A stretch of DNA of 15,040 nucleotides from contig SLIY01000219.1 in NCBI GenBank assembly GCA_007135385.1, positions 1 to 15,040 of the forward strand, written 5' to 3'. Under the pieces are notes generated by a model. The model did not search any database and was not told the origin of the DNA. It saw only the letters and a list, made by a program, of their open reading frames with translations. The position numbers were made by a program, and so were the translations under genes. This stretch comes from Leptolyngbyaceae cyanobacterium CSSed165cm_216 (GTDB taxonomy: Bacteria; Cyanobacteriota; Cyanobacteriia; Phormidesmidales; Phormidesmidaceae). This document shows, piece after piece, positions 1-5,779 of the stretch. How positions within the stretch are numbered: position 1 is the stretch's first letter; the number at the start of each line of letters is the position of its first letter.

Positions 1-1112
1 GCCTGGTCAACCCGATAAAATCGCTCAAAAATATGGGGCAAATCGGTGGGGGGAATGCCAATGCCGTTGTCTTCCACGGCGATCGCCACCTGATCACCCT
101 CCACCGTCAGCCCCAGGGTGACCCGCCCACCAGGGGGAGTATAGCGACAGGCATTGCTGAGTAAATTCGCGATCGCCTGACCCAGTAGAGCGGCTTCCCC
201 CCTAACCCAGAGGGGCTCGGCTGGAGTCTGTAGCTGCCAGTGCAATCCCTTTGCCATGGCCTGGGGGTGGAACTCTGTGGCTAAGTCTTGGGCTAGGGCG
301 GTCAGGTCGCACTGATGGCTGGGGGCGGGTTGGTCGCTGGAGACCAGCAAAAACAGGCTGTTAATCAGCCCGCCCATCGCCTGGGCCAACTCGGTGATGC
401 GCTGCAATCGGGCTCGCTGATCGGTGGGGGACTGGGCCAACAACCCTAGCTCAGCCTGGTTCAGGATAGAGGCTACGGGCGATCGCAGTTCGTGGCTGGC
501 ATCGGCGCTAAATTGCTCTAGACGCTGGTACGACTGACGGATAGGCCGGATCACCTGACCGGCAAACCACCAGCTTACCAGCCCCATTAGCCCCACCCCC
601 AAAGGCAGGCCGATACTTAAAAACCAGCGGGTCTGGGCCAGGGCCAACTCTGCTGACGTCAGCGGCATTGCTACCTGCAAATGACCTAACCCTTGCCCTT
701 CGACCTCCAGGGGAATCGTCAGTTGACGCAGCCGCTGACCGTCATCGGTGAGGGTTGTATAGCCCGGCACGACAACTGCGGATTCCGCTGGCATGGGGCC
801 AAAAAACATCAACAGGTAGTTGTTGGGGTCGTACCAGCGGGCAAAGACCAGTTCTGAATCAATGCTAAAGGTGGCATTACCCAATAGGGGGGTCGTATCC
901 AGTTGAAATTCCCAAAGGGTGGGCTGATCGGCCTGGGGAGAGTAGGCAGTGCTGCTGATCAGCAGGCCTGCTTCCCGGTACAGGCGGCGATCCAGCTTTT
1001 GCAGCTCCTGCTCCACCTCGGCGATATAGAGAACACCACCGAAAACAACAAACACACTGCCCATGGCGAGCATGAGCCACTGGGTGAGGCAACGACGACT
1101 GCGGACGAACAT
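1..1112 (-). CDS. rppB: Sensor histidine kinase, RppB/NrsS-like (C-terminus cut off by window edge)
   Basis: Membrane sensor kinase of a two-component system. I translated it by hand from an ATG at 1110-1112: 370 residues remain open to the window edge, so the C-terminal end is missing. An N-terminal membrane helix (about 11-31) and a second helix (about 162-184) flank an extracytoplasmic sensor region. Next come the phosphoacceptor H-box ASHELRSP with His207, an N-box around 316-320 (NLLSNA), and the G1 box DNGIGIP at 348-354. The last visible residues are FERFYRVDQ, so only the second glycine box and the tail lie outside. The sensor-region pattern (ARWYD, then LRQLTIPL and HLQVAMPLT before the second helix) is what I recall for cyanobacterial RppB. 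It lies downstream of the response regulator gene, separated by a repeat-filled gap of about 245 bases. RppA/RppB and NrsR/NrsS have been linked to redox and nickel responses in Synechocystis; the signal here cannot be read from sequence. Confidence 0.88.
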   Translation of the reverse strand, partial: MFVRSRRCLTQWLMLAMGSVFVVFGGVLYIAEVEQELQKLDRRLYREAGLLISSTAYSPQADQPTLWEFQLDTTPLLGNATFSIDSELVFARWYDPNNYLLMFFGPMPAESAVVVPGYTTLTDDGQRLRQLTIPLEVEGQGLGHLQVAMPLTSAELALAQTRWFLSIGLPLGVGLMGLVSWWFAGQVIRPIRQSYQRLEQFSADASHELRSPVASILNQAELGLLAQSPTDQRARLQRITELAQAMGGLINSLFLLVSSDQPAPSHQCDLTALAQDLATEFHPQAMAKGLHWQLQTPAEPLWVRGEAALLGQAIANLLSNACRYTPPGGRVTLGLTVEGDQVAIAVEDNGIGIPPTDLPHIFERFYRVDQ

Positions 1113-1134
1113 AGGGGAGGGGGGAGGGTGTTGG

Positions 1135-1160
1135 GATTTTGGATTTTGGATTTTGGATTT
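1135..1160. repeat. Short tandem repeat, TTTTGGA heptads
   Basis: About 3.5 copies of the seven-base unit GATTTTG lie just upstream of the rppB start, in the gap between the two genes of the two-component system. The same heptad recurs in several nif gaps (7273-7298, 9063-9094, and inverted at 10145-10172). This fits the short tandemly repeated repetitive (STRR) sequences known in filamentous cyanobacteria. Function unknown. Confidence 0.8.
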
Positions 1161-1306
1161 GGGTGCAGGGTGTGAAAATTCCAGGGTGCTTGGGCTTGTG
1201 GATGATAAGCTTCGTGGGATTCCAGGGCAGAACGCTGGGGTCTGTATCGGTTCTAGCTAGGGGTCTGTACCCCACCTCCCTACCTTCCCCACCACCCCAT
1301 CACCCC

Positions 1307-1361
1307 TACCCTCCGGGAAGCCGCTCCGCGTCTACCCCTCCGGGAAGCCGCTCCGCGTCTA
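1307..1361. repeat. Two tandem copies of a 26-27 base GC-rich STRR-like unit
   Basis: The core GGGAAGCCGCTCCGCGTCTA occurs twice in tandem, in about 1307-1334 and 1333-1361; the second copy carries one extra C in its leader. I recognise this core as a dispersed repeat of filamentous cyanobacteria. The right copy reaches the 3' end of rppA: the CTA at 1359-1361 that ends the unit is, on the minus strand, the TAG stop of rppA. Confidence 0.85.
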
Positions 1362-2063
1362 CACCCCATCACCCGATATTTGCACCTGGGAAGCGGGAAC
1401 GCTGAGCCGGTAACCCATGCCATAGATGGTTTCGATGTAGTTGGCGGCACCCAGGGGTCTGAGGCGCGATCGCAATCGTCGCACCAGCTTCGGCAGGGCA
1501 TTGCTTTCGGGTTCGCTGCCGACGGCCCACAGGGCCTGCTCCAGTTGGTTGTGGGAAAGCACCTGATGGGGATGGCGCAGTAGGTACTCCAGTAGTTGGA
1601 ATTCCCGTTTGGATAGCTTGATCCGTTGGTTGTCCCGCTCTAGCTCTAGGCTGTGTAGGTGCAGGTGCAGATCCCCGAGAGACAGGATATCCCCCTGCCA
1701 TTGGGGTACCCGTCGCCCCAAGGCCCGCACCCGAGCCACGAGTTCGAGTAGGCTGACGGGCTTTACTAAATAGTCATCGGCCCCAGCATCGAGGCCGTCA
1801 ATCCGGTCTTGGAGGCCGCCACGGGCGGTGATCATCAGCACTGGGGCACCCCCTCCTTGCTGACGGTAACGGCGGCAGAGGTCAATGCCGCTGATTTGGG
1901 GCAGCATCCAGTCGAGGATCAGCAGGTCGTAGGTGTTAGTGGCCAGTAACCAGTCAGCGGTGGCACCGTCGGTGGCTGAATCAACAATGTGATTAGCCTG
2001 CTCTAGGGCAACCTGCATGGGCTGGAGCTGATCTAGGTTGTCTTCCGCCAATAGAATACGCAT
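1359..2063 (-). CDS. rppA: OmpR/PhoB-family response regulator, RppA/NrsR-like
   Basis: DNA-binding response regulator of 234 residues, normal for the family. The N-terminal receiver domain (about 1-115) has the acidic pair E7/D8, the phosphoacceptor Asp51 in LILDWMLP, Thr79 and Lys101 in the LVKP motif. The C-terminal winged helix (about 128-223) has REFQLLEYL and ends in the YGMGYRL hairpin typical of OmpR-type domains. The ATG at 2061-2063 begins with the standard MRILLAED, so the start is secure. It should be phosphorylated by the adjacent kinase and act in the cytoplasm on DNA. It is divergent from the small gene at 2172, with about 108 bases between them that must hold both promoters; I see no clear operator there. 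The last few residues and the stop codon lie at the edge of a short repeat. The assignment to RppA rather than a ManR- or SphR-like regulator rests on recalled sequence and the partner kinase. Confidence 0.9.
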   Translation of the reverse strand: MRILLAEDNLDQLQPMQVALEQANHIVDSATDGATADWLLATNTYDLLILDWMLPQISGIDLCRRYRQQGGGAPVLMITARGGLQDRIDGLDAGADDYLVKPVSLLELVARVRALGRRVPQWQGDILSLGDLHLHLHSLELERDNQRIKLSKREFQLLEYLLRHPHQVLSHNQLEQALWAVGSEPESNALPKLVRRLRSRLRPLGAANYIETIYGMGYRLSVPASQVQISGDGV

Positions 2064-2171
2064 AAGACCTGTTGATCCCCGTGACCCAATCGCTAGACTG
2101 ACTCTATGTTACAAGAGTAATCGTGACTCGAAGGCCATAGGACTTTAGGGATACTCAGGGATAATCACGTC

Positions 2172-2585
2172 ATGAACCGAGATTGGCCTTTGACTGGCAG
2201 GCAACTGTTAGTCCGCTGCGGCATTGAGTTCTGGCTGCCCCTAGGGCTGTTGGGGGTAGGGTTTTGGCTGATTAGCCAAGTCTGGACCGAGCGCTACTTG
2301 CAAGGGGCCGATCGGGCGATCGCGCCCCTCACCCTGACGCCAAATACCGCCGTTCAGGACCACGGCTTGCTGAGCGCTCGGGCGGTGCTCAATAGCGACC
2401 TGCCCTTTACCCGGGTCGAGGTGATTGTGGTCAAGCCCGTACCCCGCACCTTGCAGTTCTTACTGCCCCTAGACACCCCTTCAGAGATTGAGGCGGAGCT
2501 AGGGAACCGGCTGAAGGTATCGCCAGATCTGATCCGGCGGCTGATGCGCTACGAAAATGCCTCCCCTGCCCCAGACGCACCTTAG
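2172..2585 (+). CDS. Small one-helix membrane protein of unknown function
   Basis: Predicted 137-residue protein I do not recognise. One strongly hydrophobic stretch at about residues 17-36 (IEFWLPLGLLGVGFWLISQV) could be a membrane anchor with a short, positively charged N-terminus inside. The rest is soluble-looking, with beta-rich segments (TRVEVIVVKP, RTLQFLLPLD) and no cysteines or known motif that I can place after the membrane segment. An AGGG-type ribosome-binding sequence about 11 bases before the ATG gives modest support for the start. It contains a HIP1 octamer (2316-2323) and matches its neighbours in base use, so it looks like a resident gene. It is divergent from rppA and its stop overlaps the convergent pstB stop. 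Divergence suggests, but does not show, co-regulation with the two-component system. Confidence 0.7.
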   Translation: MNRDWPLTGRQLLVRCGIEFWLPLGLLGVGFWLISQVWTERYLQGADRAIAPLTLTPNTAVQDHGLLSARAVLNSDLPFTRVEVIVVKPVPRTLQFLLPLDTPSEIEAELGNRLKVSPDLIRRLMRYENASPAPDAP

Positions 2586-3388
2586 CCGAAACGGCCAGAC
2601 ACATAATCGCGGGTGAACTGTTCACGGGGGTCATTGAAGATCTTTTCGGTGGAGTCGTACTCCACTAGATAGCCCACCTTGTAGCCACTCTCGGTAGCCT
2701 CGGCGTTAAAGAAGGCGGTCTTATCGGCTACCCGCGAGGCCTGTTGCATGTTGTGGGTGACGATGATGATGGTGTATTTCTGTACCAACTCCTTCATCAG
2801 TTCCTCAATTTGAATGGTGGAGATGGGGTCTAGGGCAGAACAAGGCTCATCCATCAAGATTACCTCTGGCTCGATGGCGATCGCACGAGCAATGCAGAGG
2901 CGCTGCTGCTGTCCTCCCGACAGGGACAGACCACTGGATTTCAGCTTGTCCTTGACTTCGTCCCACAGCACGGCCCGCCGTAGAGAGCGTTCGACCAACT
3001 CATCCATGTCCCCTTTAAAGCCATTCAGCCGCGCCCCAAAGGCAATATTTTCGTAGATTGATTTATGGAAAGGATTGGGCTTTTGGAACACCATGCCAAT
3101 GTTACGACGCACCTCCACTGGATCAATATTGTCGCCATAGAGGTCTTGGCCATGGTAGCTGACATGGCCCTCAACCCGGGCCGATGGAATCAGGTCGTTA
3201 GTGCGGTTGAAACAGCGTAGCACCGTACTTTTGCCGCAGCCCGAGGGACCGATCAACGCGACGATTTCCTGAGGCAAAATATCTAGGGACGTGTCTCGAA
3301 CAGCTAAGTTCGAGCCATAGTAAACGTTGAGGTCTTTAGCGCGTAAAACAGTCTCGGTCATGGTCGGGCTCGATGTATCAGAAACCAT
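2582..3388 (-). CDS. pstB: Phosphate ABC transporter ATP-binding protein PstB
   Basis: Cytoplasmic ATPase that powers the high-affinity PstSCAB phosphate importer. The 268 residues contain Walker A GPSGCGKST (47-55), the PstB-typical FQKPNPF with Q-loop Gln102, the signature LSGGQ (156-160), Walker B VILMDEP (176-182) and the switch His212. All catalytic elements are intact. The ATG at 3386-3388 has an AGAGAG sequence nearby; a second in-frame ATG at residue 10 (MTETVLRAKDL) is equally plausible and would give 259 residues. No pstS, pstC or pstA is adjacent: upstream is a 528-base gap and downstream a convergent gene whose stop overlaps by 4 bases. It is therefore a stand-alone copy that must pair with permease subunits encoded elsewhere. 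Upstream TTAA repeats at 3709-3771 suggest control by the phosphate regulator SphR/PhoB. Confidence 0.96.
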   Translation of the reverse strand: MVSDTSSPTMTETVLRAKDLNVYYGSNLAVRDTSLDILPQEIVALIGPSGCGKSTVLRCFNRTNDLIPSARVEGHVSYHGQDLYGDNIDPVEVRRNIGMVFQKPNPFHKSIYENIAFGARLNGFKGDMDELVERSLRRAVLWDEVKDKLKSSGLSLSGGQQQRLCIARAIAIEPEVILMDEPCSALDPISTIQIEELMKELVQKYTIIIVTHNMQQASRVADKTAFFNAEATESGYKVGYLVEYDSTEKIFNDPREQFTRDYVSGRFG

Positions 3389-3529
3389 GGTGGTAGCTCT
3401 CTAAAGCAATAAATCTAAAGCAAAAAAACTTTCGAGGTCGGAGACCCAGATTAGGGTAGGGCTTTTAATGGGCGATGGAGGGTTAATGCAAATGAGTATC
3501 CCAGCAAACGCCCCAGAGCCGAGGTGATT

Positions 3530-3551
3530 TCAGTCCTGACTCAGTCCTGAC
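3530..3551. repeat. Perfect 11-base tandem direct repeat (TCAGTCCTGAC x2)
   Basis: TCAGTCCTGAC occurs twice head to tail with no spacer. It lies about 140 bases upstream of the pstB start, inside the predicted pstB leader. The 11-base period equals one helical turn, so it could be a regulator site, but no known box matches it; it may simply be a slippage duplication. Confidence 0.6.
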
Positions 3552-3687
3552 ATCGATCAACAGCAGCATCACCATTAGCACAATAGTTTAATTGGCGGCA
3601 AGTATTGACAGTTGGCCGAAAATTGGTGATCAAAAATAGCGACTAGAAAAGGACACTAAAAGGACAAGAAAGGGAAATCTAACAACA

Positions 3688-3700
3688 ACTATAAAGTATA
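3688..3700 (-). promoter_or_regulatory. Candidate -10 elements for pstB
   Basis: On the minus strand, TATACT (3700-3695) and TATAGT (3693-3688) lie just downstream of the Pho-box repeats. TATAGT is 17 bases from the ATTAAC at 3716-3711, which would then sit at the -35 position. That is the arrangement expected of an activator-dependent Pho promoter lacking a normal -35. Which of the two is used cannot be told from sequence. Confidence 0.4.
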
Positions 3701-3708
3701 TCGGATCA

Positions 3709-3771
3709 GGGTTAATAGCCCTTTGGGATAAGATTGTGAGGGCATTAATGCCAGGTTAACGACTGATTAAC
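3709..3771 (-). promoter_or_regulatory. Candidate Pho box upstream of pstB
   Basis: On the minus strand, three 8-base elements, GTTAATCA (3771-3764), GTTAACCT (3760-3753) and ATTAATGC (3749-3742), repeat every 11 bases with 3-base spacers. A fourth, ATTAACCC (3716-3709), is exactly 33 bases (three periods) further on. Cyanobacterial Pho boxes are described as tandem PyTTAAPyPy(T/A) octamers with 3-base spacers, bound by SphR/PhoB under phosphate starvation. The spacing and TTAA cores fit; the first base of each element departs from the consensus. The location ahead of pstB strengthens the call. Confidence 0.65.
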
Positions 3772-3916
3772 GGACGAGTCTAGAATGGCATAAATGGATT
3801 AATCATTCCTGATACCTGATACCTAGCCCCTGAGACCTTCAGCCATGATGCTATAAAGGTCTCTTGTTCCAATGTTCCAATGCGTCATCATAGACAAGTT
3901 GCATGCTTAGAAAGCC

Positions 3917-4909
3917 ATGGCGTTGATTACGGTTCGCCCAGAGGGGCTGTACTGCGATCAGGGAGATTTTTTTATTGACCCCTGGCGAGGGGTGAAGACC
4001 GCCCTGATTACCCATGCCCACAGTGATCACGCCCGCTCTGGATCCGCCCATTACATCGCTACGGCCCAGTCAGAGGGGGTGCTGCGCCAGCGCCTGGGAC
4101 ATGACATCCATTTGCAAGCGGTAGCCTATGGGGAGCCGGTTAAGCTCGGCCAAACCTGGGTGTCGTTTCATCCGGCGGGTCATGTGCTGGGGTCAGCCCA
4201 AATTCGGGTTGAATATAAGGATGAGGTGTGGGTGGTTTCAGGGGACTACAAACGCTGTGCGGATCCCTCTTGCACCCCGTTTGAAGTGGTGCCCTGTGAC
4301 ACGTTCATCACAGAGGCCACCTTTGGCCTGCCCATCTACCGTTGGGACAGAGGTGCTGAGATTGCCCGCCACATCTATGACTGGTGGCAGGGGGACTTAG
4401 AGCGCCCTACGATTTTGTTTTGCTACGCCTTTGGTAAGGCCCAGCGAATTTTAAGTGAACTGACGCAGTGGTGCGATCGCCCGGTTTATGTGCATGGGGC
4501 GATCGAGGCCCTGAACCTGGTGTACCGTGACCAGGGGGTGGCCATGCTGCCCACTATCCCCACCTCTGATATGCCCCGCAGCTACAGCTACCAGGGGGAC
4601 TTGGTGCTGTCGCCCCCCTCGGGCCATCGGTCCAGCTGGATGAAGCGGTTCAAGCATCCCCAGACCGCCTTTGCCTCGGGCTGGATGGCGGTACGGGGGG
4701 CCCGGCGACGGCGAGGCTACGAGCGGGGCTTTGTGCTGTCAGATCATGCGGACTGGCCAGGGCTAATTCAGACAGTCAAAGACACGGGCGCTAAGACGGT
4801 CTATGTCACCCACGGGCAATCGGAGGCCGTCGCCCGGTATTTGCGGGAAGCCCTTGACCTAGAGGCGATGCCCCTAGAGACCCTGTTTGAAGGGGAAGCT
4901 GATATTTAA
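3917..4909 (+). CDS. Ligase-associated DNA exonuclease, metallo-beta-lactamase/beta-CASP-like
   Basis: Predicted cytoplasmic metal-dependent nuclease of 330 residues, the usual length for the ligase-associated exonuclease family (YSH1/SNM1-like fold). Visible metal-binding motifs are HAHSDHAR (33-40), PAGHVLGSA with His89 (86-94), the SGDYK motif with Asp110 (108-112) and SDHADW with His277 (275-280), followed by VYVTHGQ near 295-301. The first residues, RPEGLYC, match the family start, so the ATG at 3917 is likely right although no strong ribosome-binding site is visible. In many bacteria this gene sits beside an ATP-dependent DNA ligase and an Lhr-type helicase that are thought to act with it in repair; neither is in this window. 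It is divergent from pstB. Confidence 0.9.
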   Translation: MALITVRPEGLYCDQGDFFIDPWRGVKTALITHAHSDHARSGSAHYIATAQSEGVLRQRLGHDIHLQAVAYGEPVKLGQTWVSFHPAGHVLGSAQIRVEYKDEVWVVSGDYKRCADPSCTPFEVVPCDTFITEATFGLPIYRWDRGAEIARHIYDWWQGDLERPTILFCYAFGKAQRILSELTQWCDRPVYVHGAIEALNLVYRDQGVAMLPTIPTSDMPRSYSYQGDLVLSPPSGHRSSWMKRFKHPQTAFASGWMAVRGARRRRGYERGFVLSDHADWPGLIQTVKDTGAKTVYVTHGQSEAVARYLREALDLEAMPLETLFEGEADI

Positions 4910-4939
4910 ATTTCATGCCAGCTAGACTTGCGATGAAAT
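4910..4939. terminator. Weak inverted repeat just after the exonuclease gene
   Basis: ATTTCAT (4910-4916) and ATGAAAT (4933-4939) form a 7-bp stem with a 16-base loop right after the stop codon. The stem is AT-only apart from one pair and there is no U-tract, so a factor-independent terminator is doubtful. Confidence 0.2.
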
Positions 4940-5101
4940 CAGATGGCAACATTTCTTAAACTTAAACAGTGACGTTAATTACCATTGCATTTAGGTAACG
5001 GATAGACTCGATACAGTTTAATATTTGGTCAGCTAATTCAGACGCTTCATTCTGTATCTATTTACTCTAAATAGTAGATTTTGAGTACTCAAAAGAGAGT
5101 T

Positions 5102-5428
5102 CTACTGACGGCTTGATTTTATGGAAAATTCCCTATTCATGGGGGATTCGGCTGAGTGCACAAATACCGAATCCCCCAAATAAAAAGCAAGGACGGGGTC
5201 AATAAAATACTCGTACCCCTGATCCAAAAAAATTTTTTCGTCAGTATTGGCAAGGGTTTCGGCGACTGAGTGCAGCGTTAATAACTCAATAAATCCTATC
5301 GGCTGGTTCTTTCGTCGCTGCGATCGTCCCGTTGCTATAACTCTTTCAACGCCGAGCACCCCAGCGTTACTCGAACGTTGAGTACCGAGGCCTTCATAGA
5401 TAGCAGCGATAACCCTGGCTAGGTTCAA
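5102..5428 (-). CDS. Doubtful small ORF or gene remnant, unknown
   Basis: A minus-strand open frame of 108 codons from a TTG at 5426-5428; no ATG is in frame upstream. The frame stays open to about 5470 and, read through, gives GSITQRDKATSEIGLNLARV, which looks protein-like and may be an eroded N-terminus. The rest includes GFIELLTLHSVAETLANTDE and a tail with FIDPVLAFYLGDSVF. I recognise no family. The surrounding DNA (about 4910-5300) looks AT-richer than the neighbours and has no HIP1 octamer. It could be a real small gene, a decayed gene fragment, or chance. Confidence 0.3.
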   Translation of the reverse strand: MNLARVIAAIYEGLGTQRSSNAGVLGVERVIATGRSQRRKNQPIGFIELLTLHSVAETLANTDEKIFLDQGYEYFIDPVLAFYLGDSVFVHSAESPMNREFSIKSSRQ

Positions 5429-5557
5429 GCCAATCTCTGATGTCGCTTTGTCTCTCTGTGTAATACTCCCTCAGCGATCGACTGGCTAAGACGATTTCAG
5501 CTCACACCACCCTCCCTCAAGAAGTCGTTTTGGTTGTGATAACGAGGTGCACTGACT

Positions 5558-5594
5558 GATGGGTTCCGCTCCCCTGATTTGGGGGCCACCCATC
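5558..5594 (+). promoter_or_regulatory. Nested dyad upstream of nifB
   Basis: Outer arms GATGGGT (5558-5564) and ACCCATC (5588-5594) enclose inner arms CCCC (5571-5574) and GGGG (5581-5584) around the loop TGATTT. There is no U-tract, so a terminator is unlikely. It could be an operator or part of a structured leader about 190-220 bases before nifB. Confidence 0.35.
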
Positions 5595-5670
5595 GGGCAG
5601 CGGCGGAAAGCCCAGGTTCTATGTTTTAAGCCTGACTAATTGGTGGGCAGTGCTCACCCAACTTCGCAGA

Positions 5671-5701
5671 CCACCCCTAGCCCCTCCCTGAGGGGAACCG
5701 G
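5671..5701. repeat. Dispersed hairpin repeat, copy 1 (upstream of nifB)
   Basis: CCACCCCTAGCCCCTCCC followed by a GAGGGGAACCGG tail, nearly identical to 10180-10211 upstream of nifH. It contains the hairpin CCCCTC (5681-5686), loop CCT, GAGGGG (5690-5695). I recognise this as a repeat type scattered in intergenic DNA of many cyanobacteria. Copy 1 is one base shorter in the loop than copy 2. Confidence 0.8.
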
Positions 5702-5711
5702 AAAAACCTAA

Positions 5712-5765
5712 CCATCCACTCGCCCACCCATCTACTTCCCCACCCATCCACTCCCTCACCCCCCT
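5712..5765. repeat. CCATCCACT-type degenerate repeats before nifB
   Basis: Repeated CCCACCCATC(T/C)AC(T)-like units fill the last 60 bases before nifB. Purine-poor on the plus strand, they leave no Shine-Dalgarno sequence ahead of the nifB start. Similar runs precede nifS (7837-7865), nifK (12913-12925) and nifZ (14571-14600). Confidence 0.65.
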
Positions 5766-5779
5766 ACCTCCCCAAACCT

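Larger units (their letters stand above)
3389..3916. other. 528-base divergent intergenic region between pstB and the exonuclease gene
   Basis: I see no gene here. The region holds a candidate Pho box (3709-3771) and -10-like hexamers reading towards pstB, and an 11-base tandem duplication (3530-3551). It also has small direct duplications near the exonuclease gene: TGATACC twice around 3820-3833 and GTTCCAAT twice around 3866-3881. If the Pho-box promoter is used, pstB would have a leader of roughly 290 bases. Confidence 0.7.
5429..5779. other. nifB upstream region (about 350 bases)
   Basis: No gene is visible. The region holds a nested dyad (5558-5594), a dispersed CCCCTC/GAGGGG repeat (5671-5701) and a run of CCATCCACT-type repeats (5712-5765) reaching almost to the nifB start. 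In Leptolyngbya, nif transcription is activated by CnfR acting upstream of nifB; I cannot identify its site here with confidence. A TATGTT at 5620-5625 is a possible -10, without a convincing -35. Confidence 0.6.

Noticed and set aside
877..1275. Minus-strand 132-codon ORF overlapping the kinase start
   Set aside because: It is in a different frame from the clear histidine kinase, and its sequence is low-complexity and built from repeat DNA.
2064..2171. A defined RppA-type operator in the rppA/unknown-gene divergent gap
   Set aside because: No clear direct repeat or palindrome stands out; promoters must be here but cannot be placed.
4910..4939. Firm intrinsic terminator after the exonuclease gene
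   Set aside because: The stem is only 7 bp, AT-rich, and lacks a following U-tract; kept only as a low-confidence feature.
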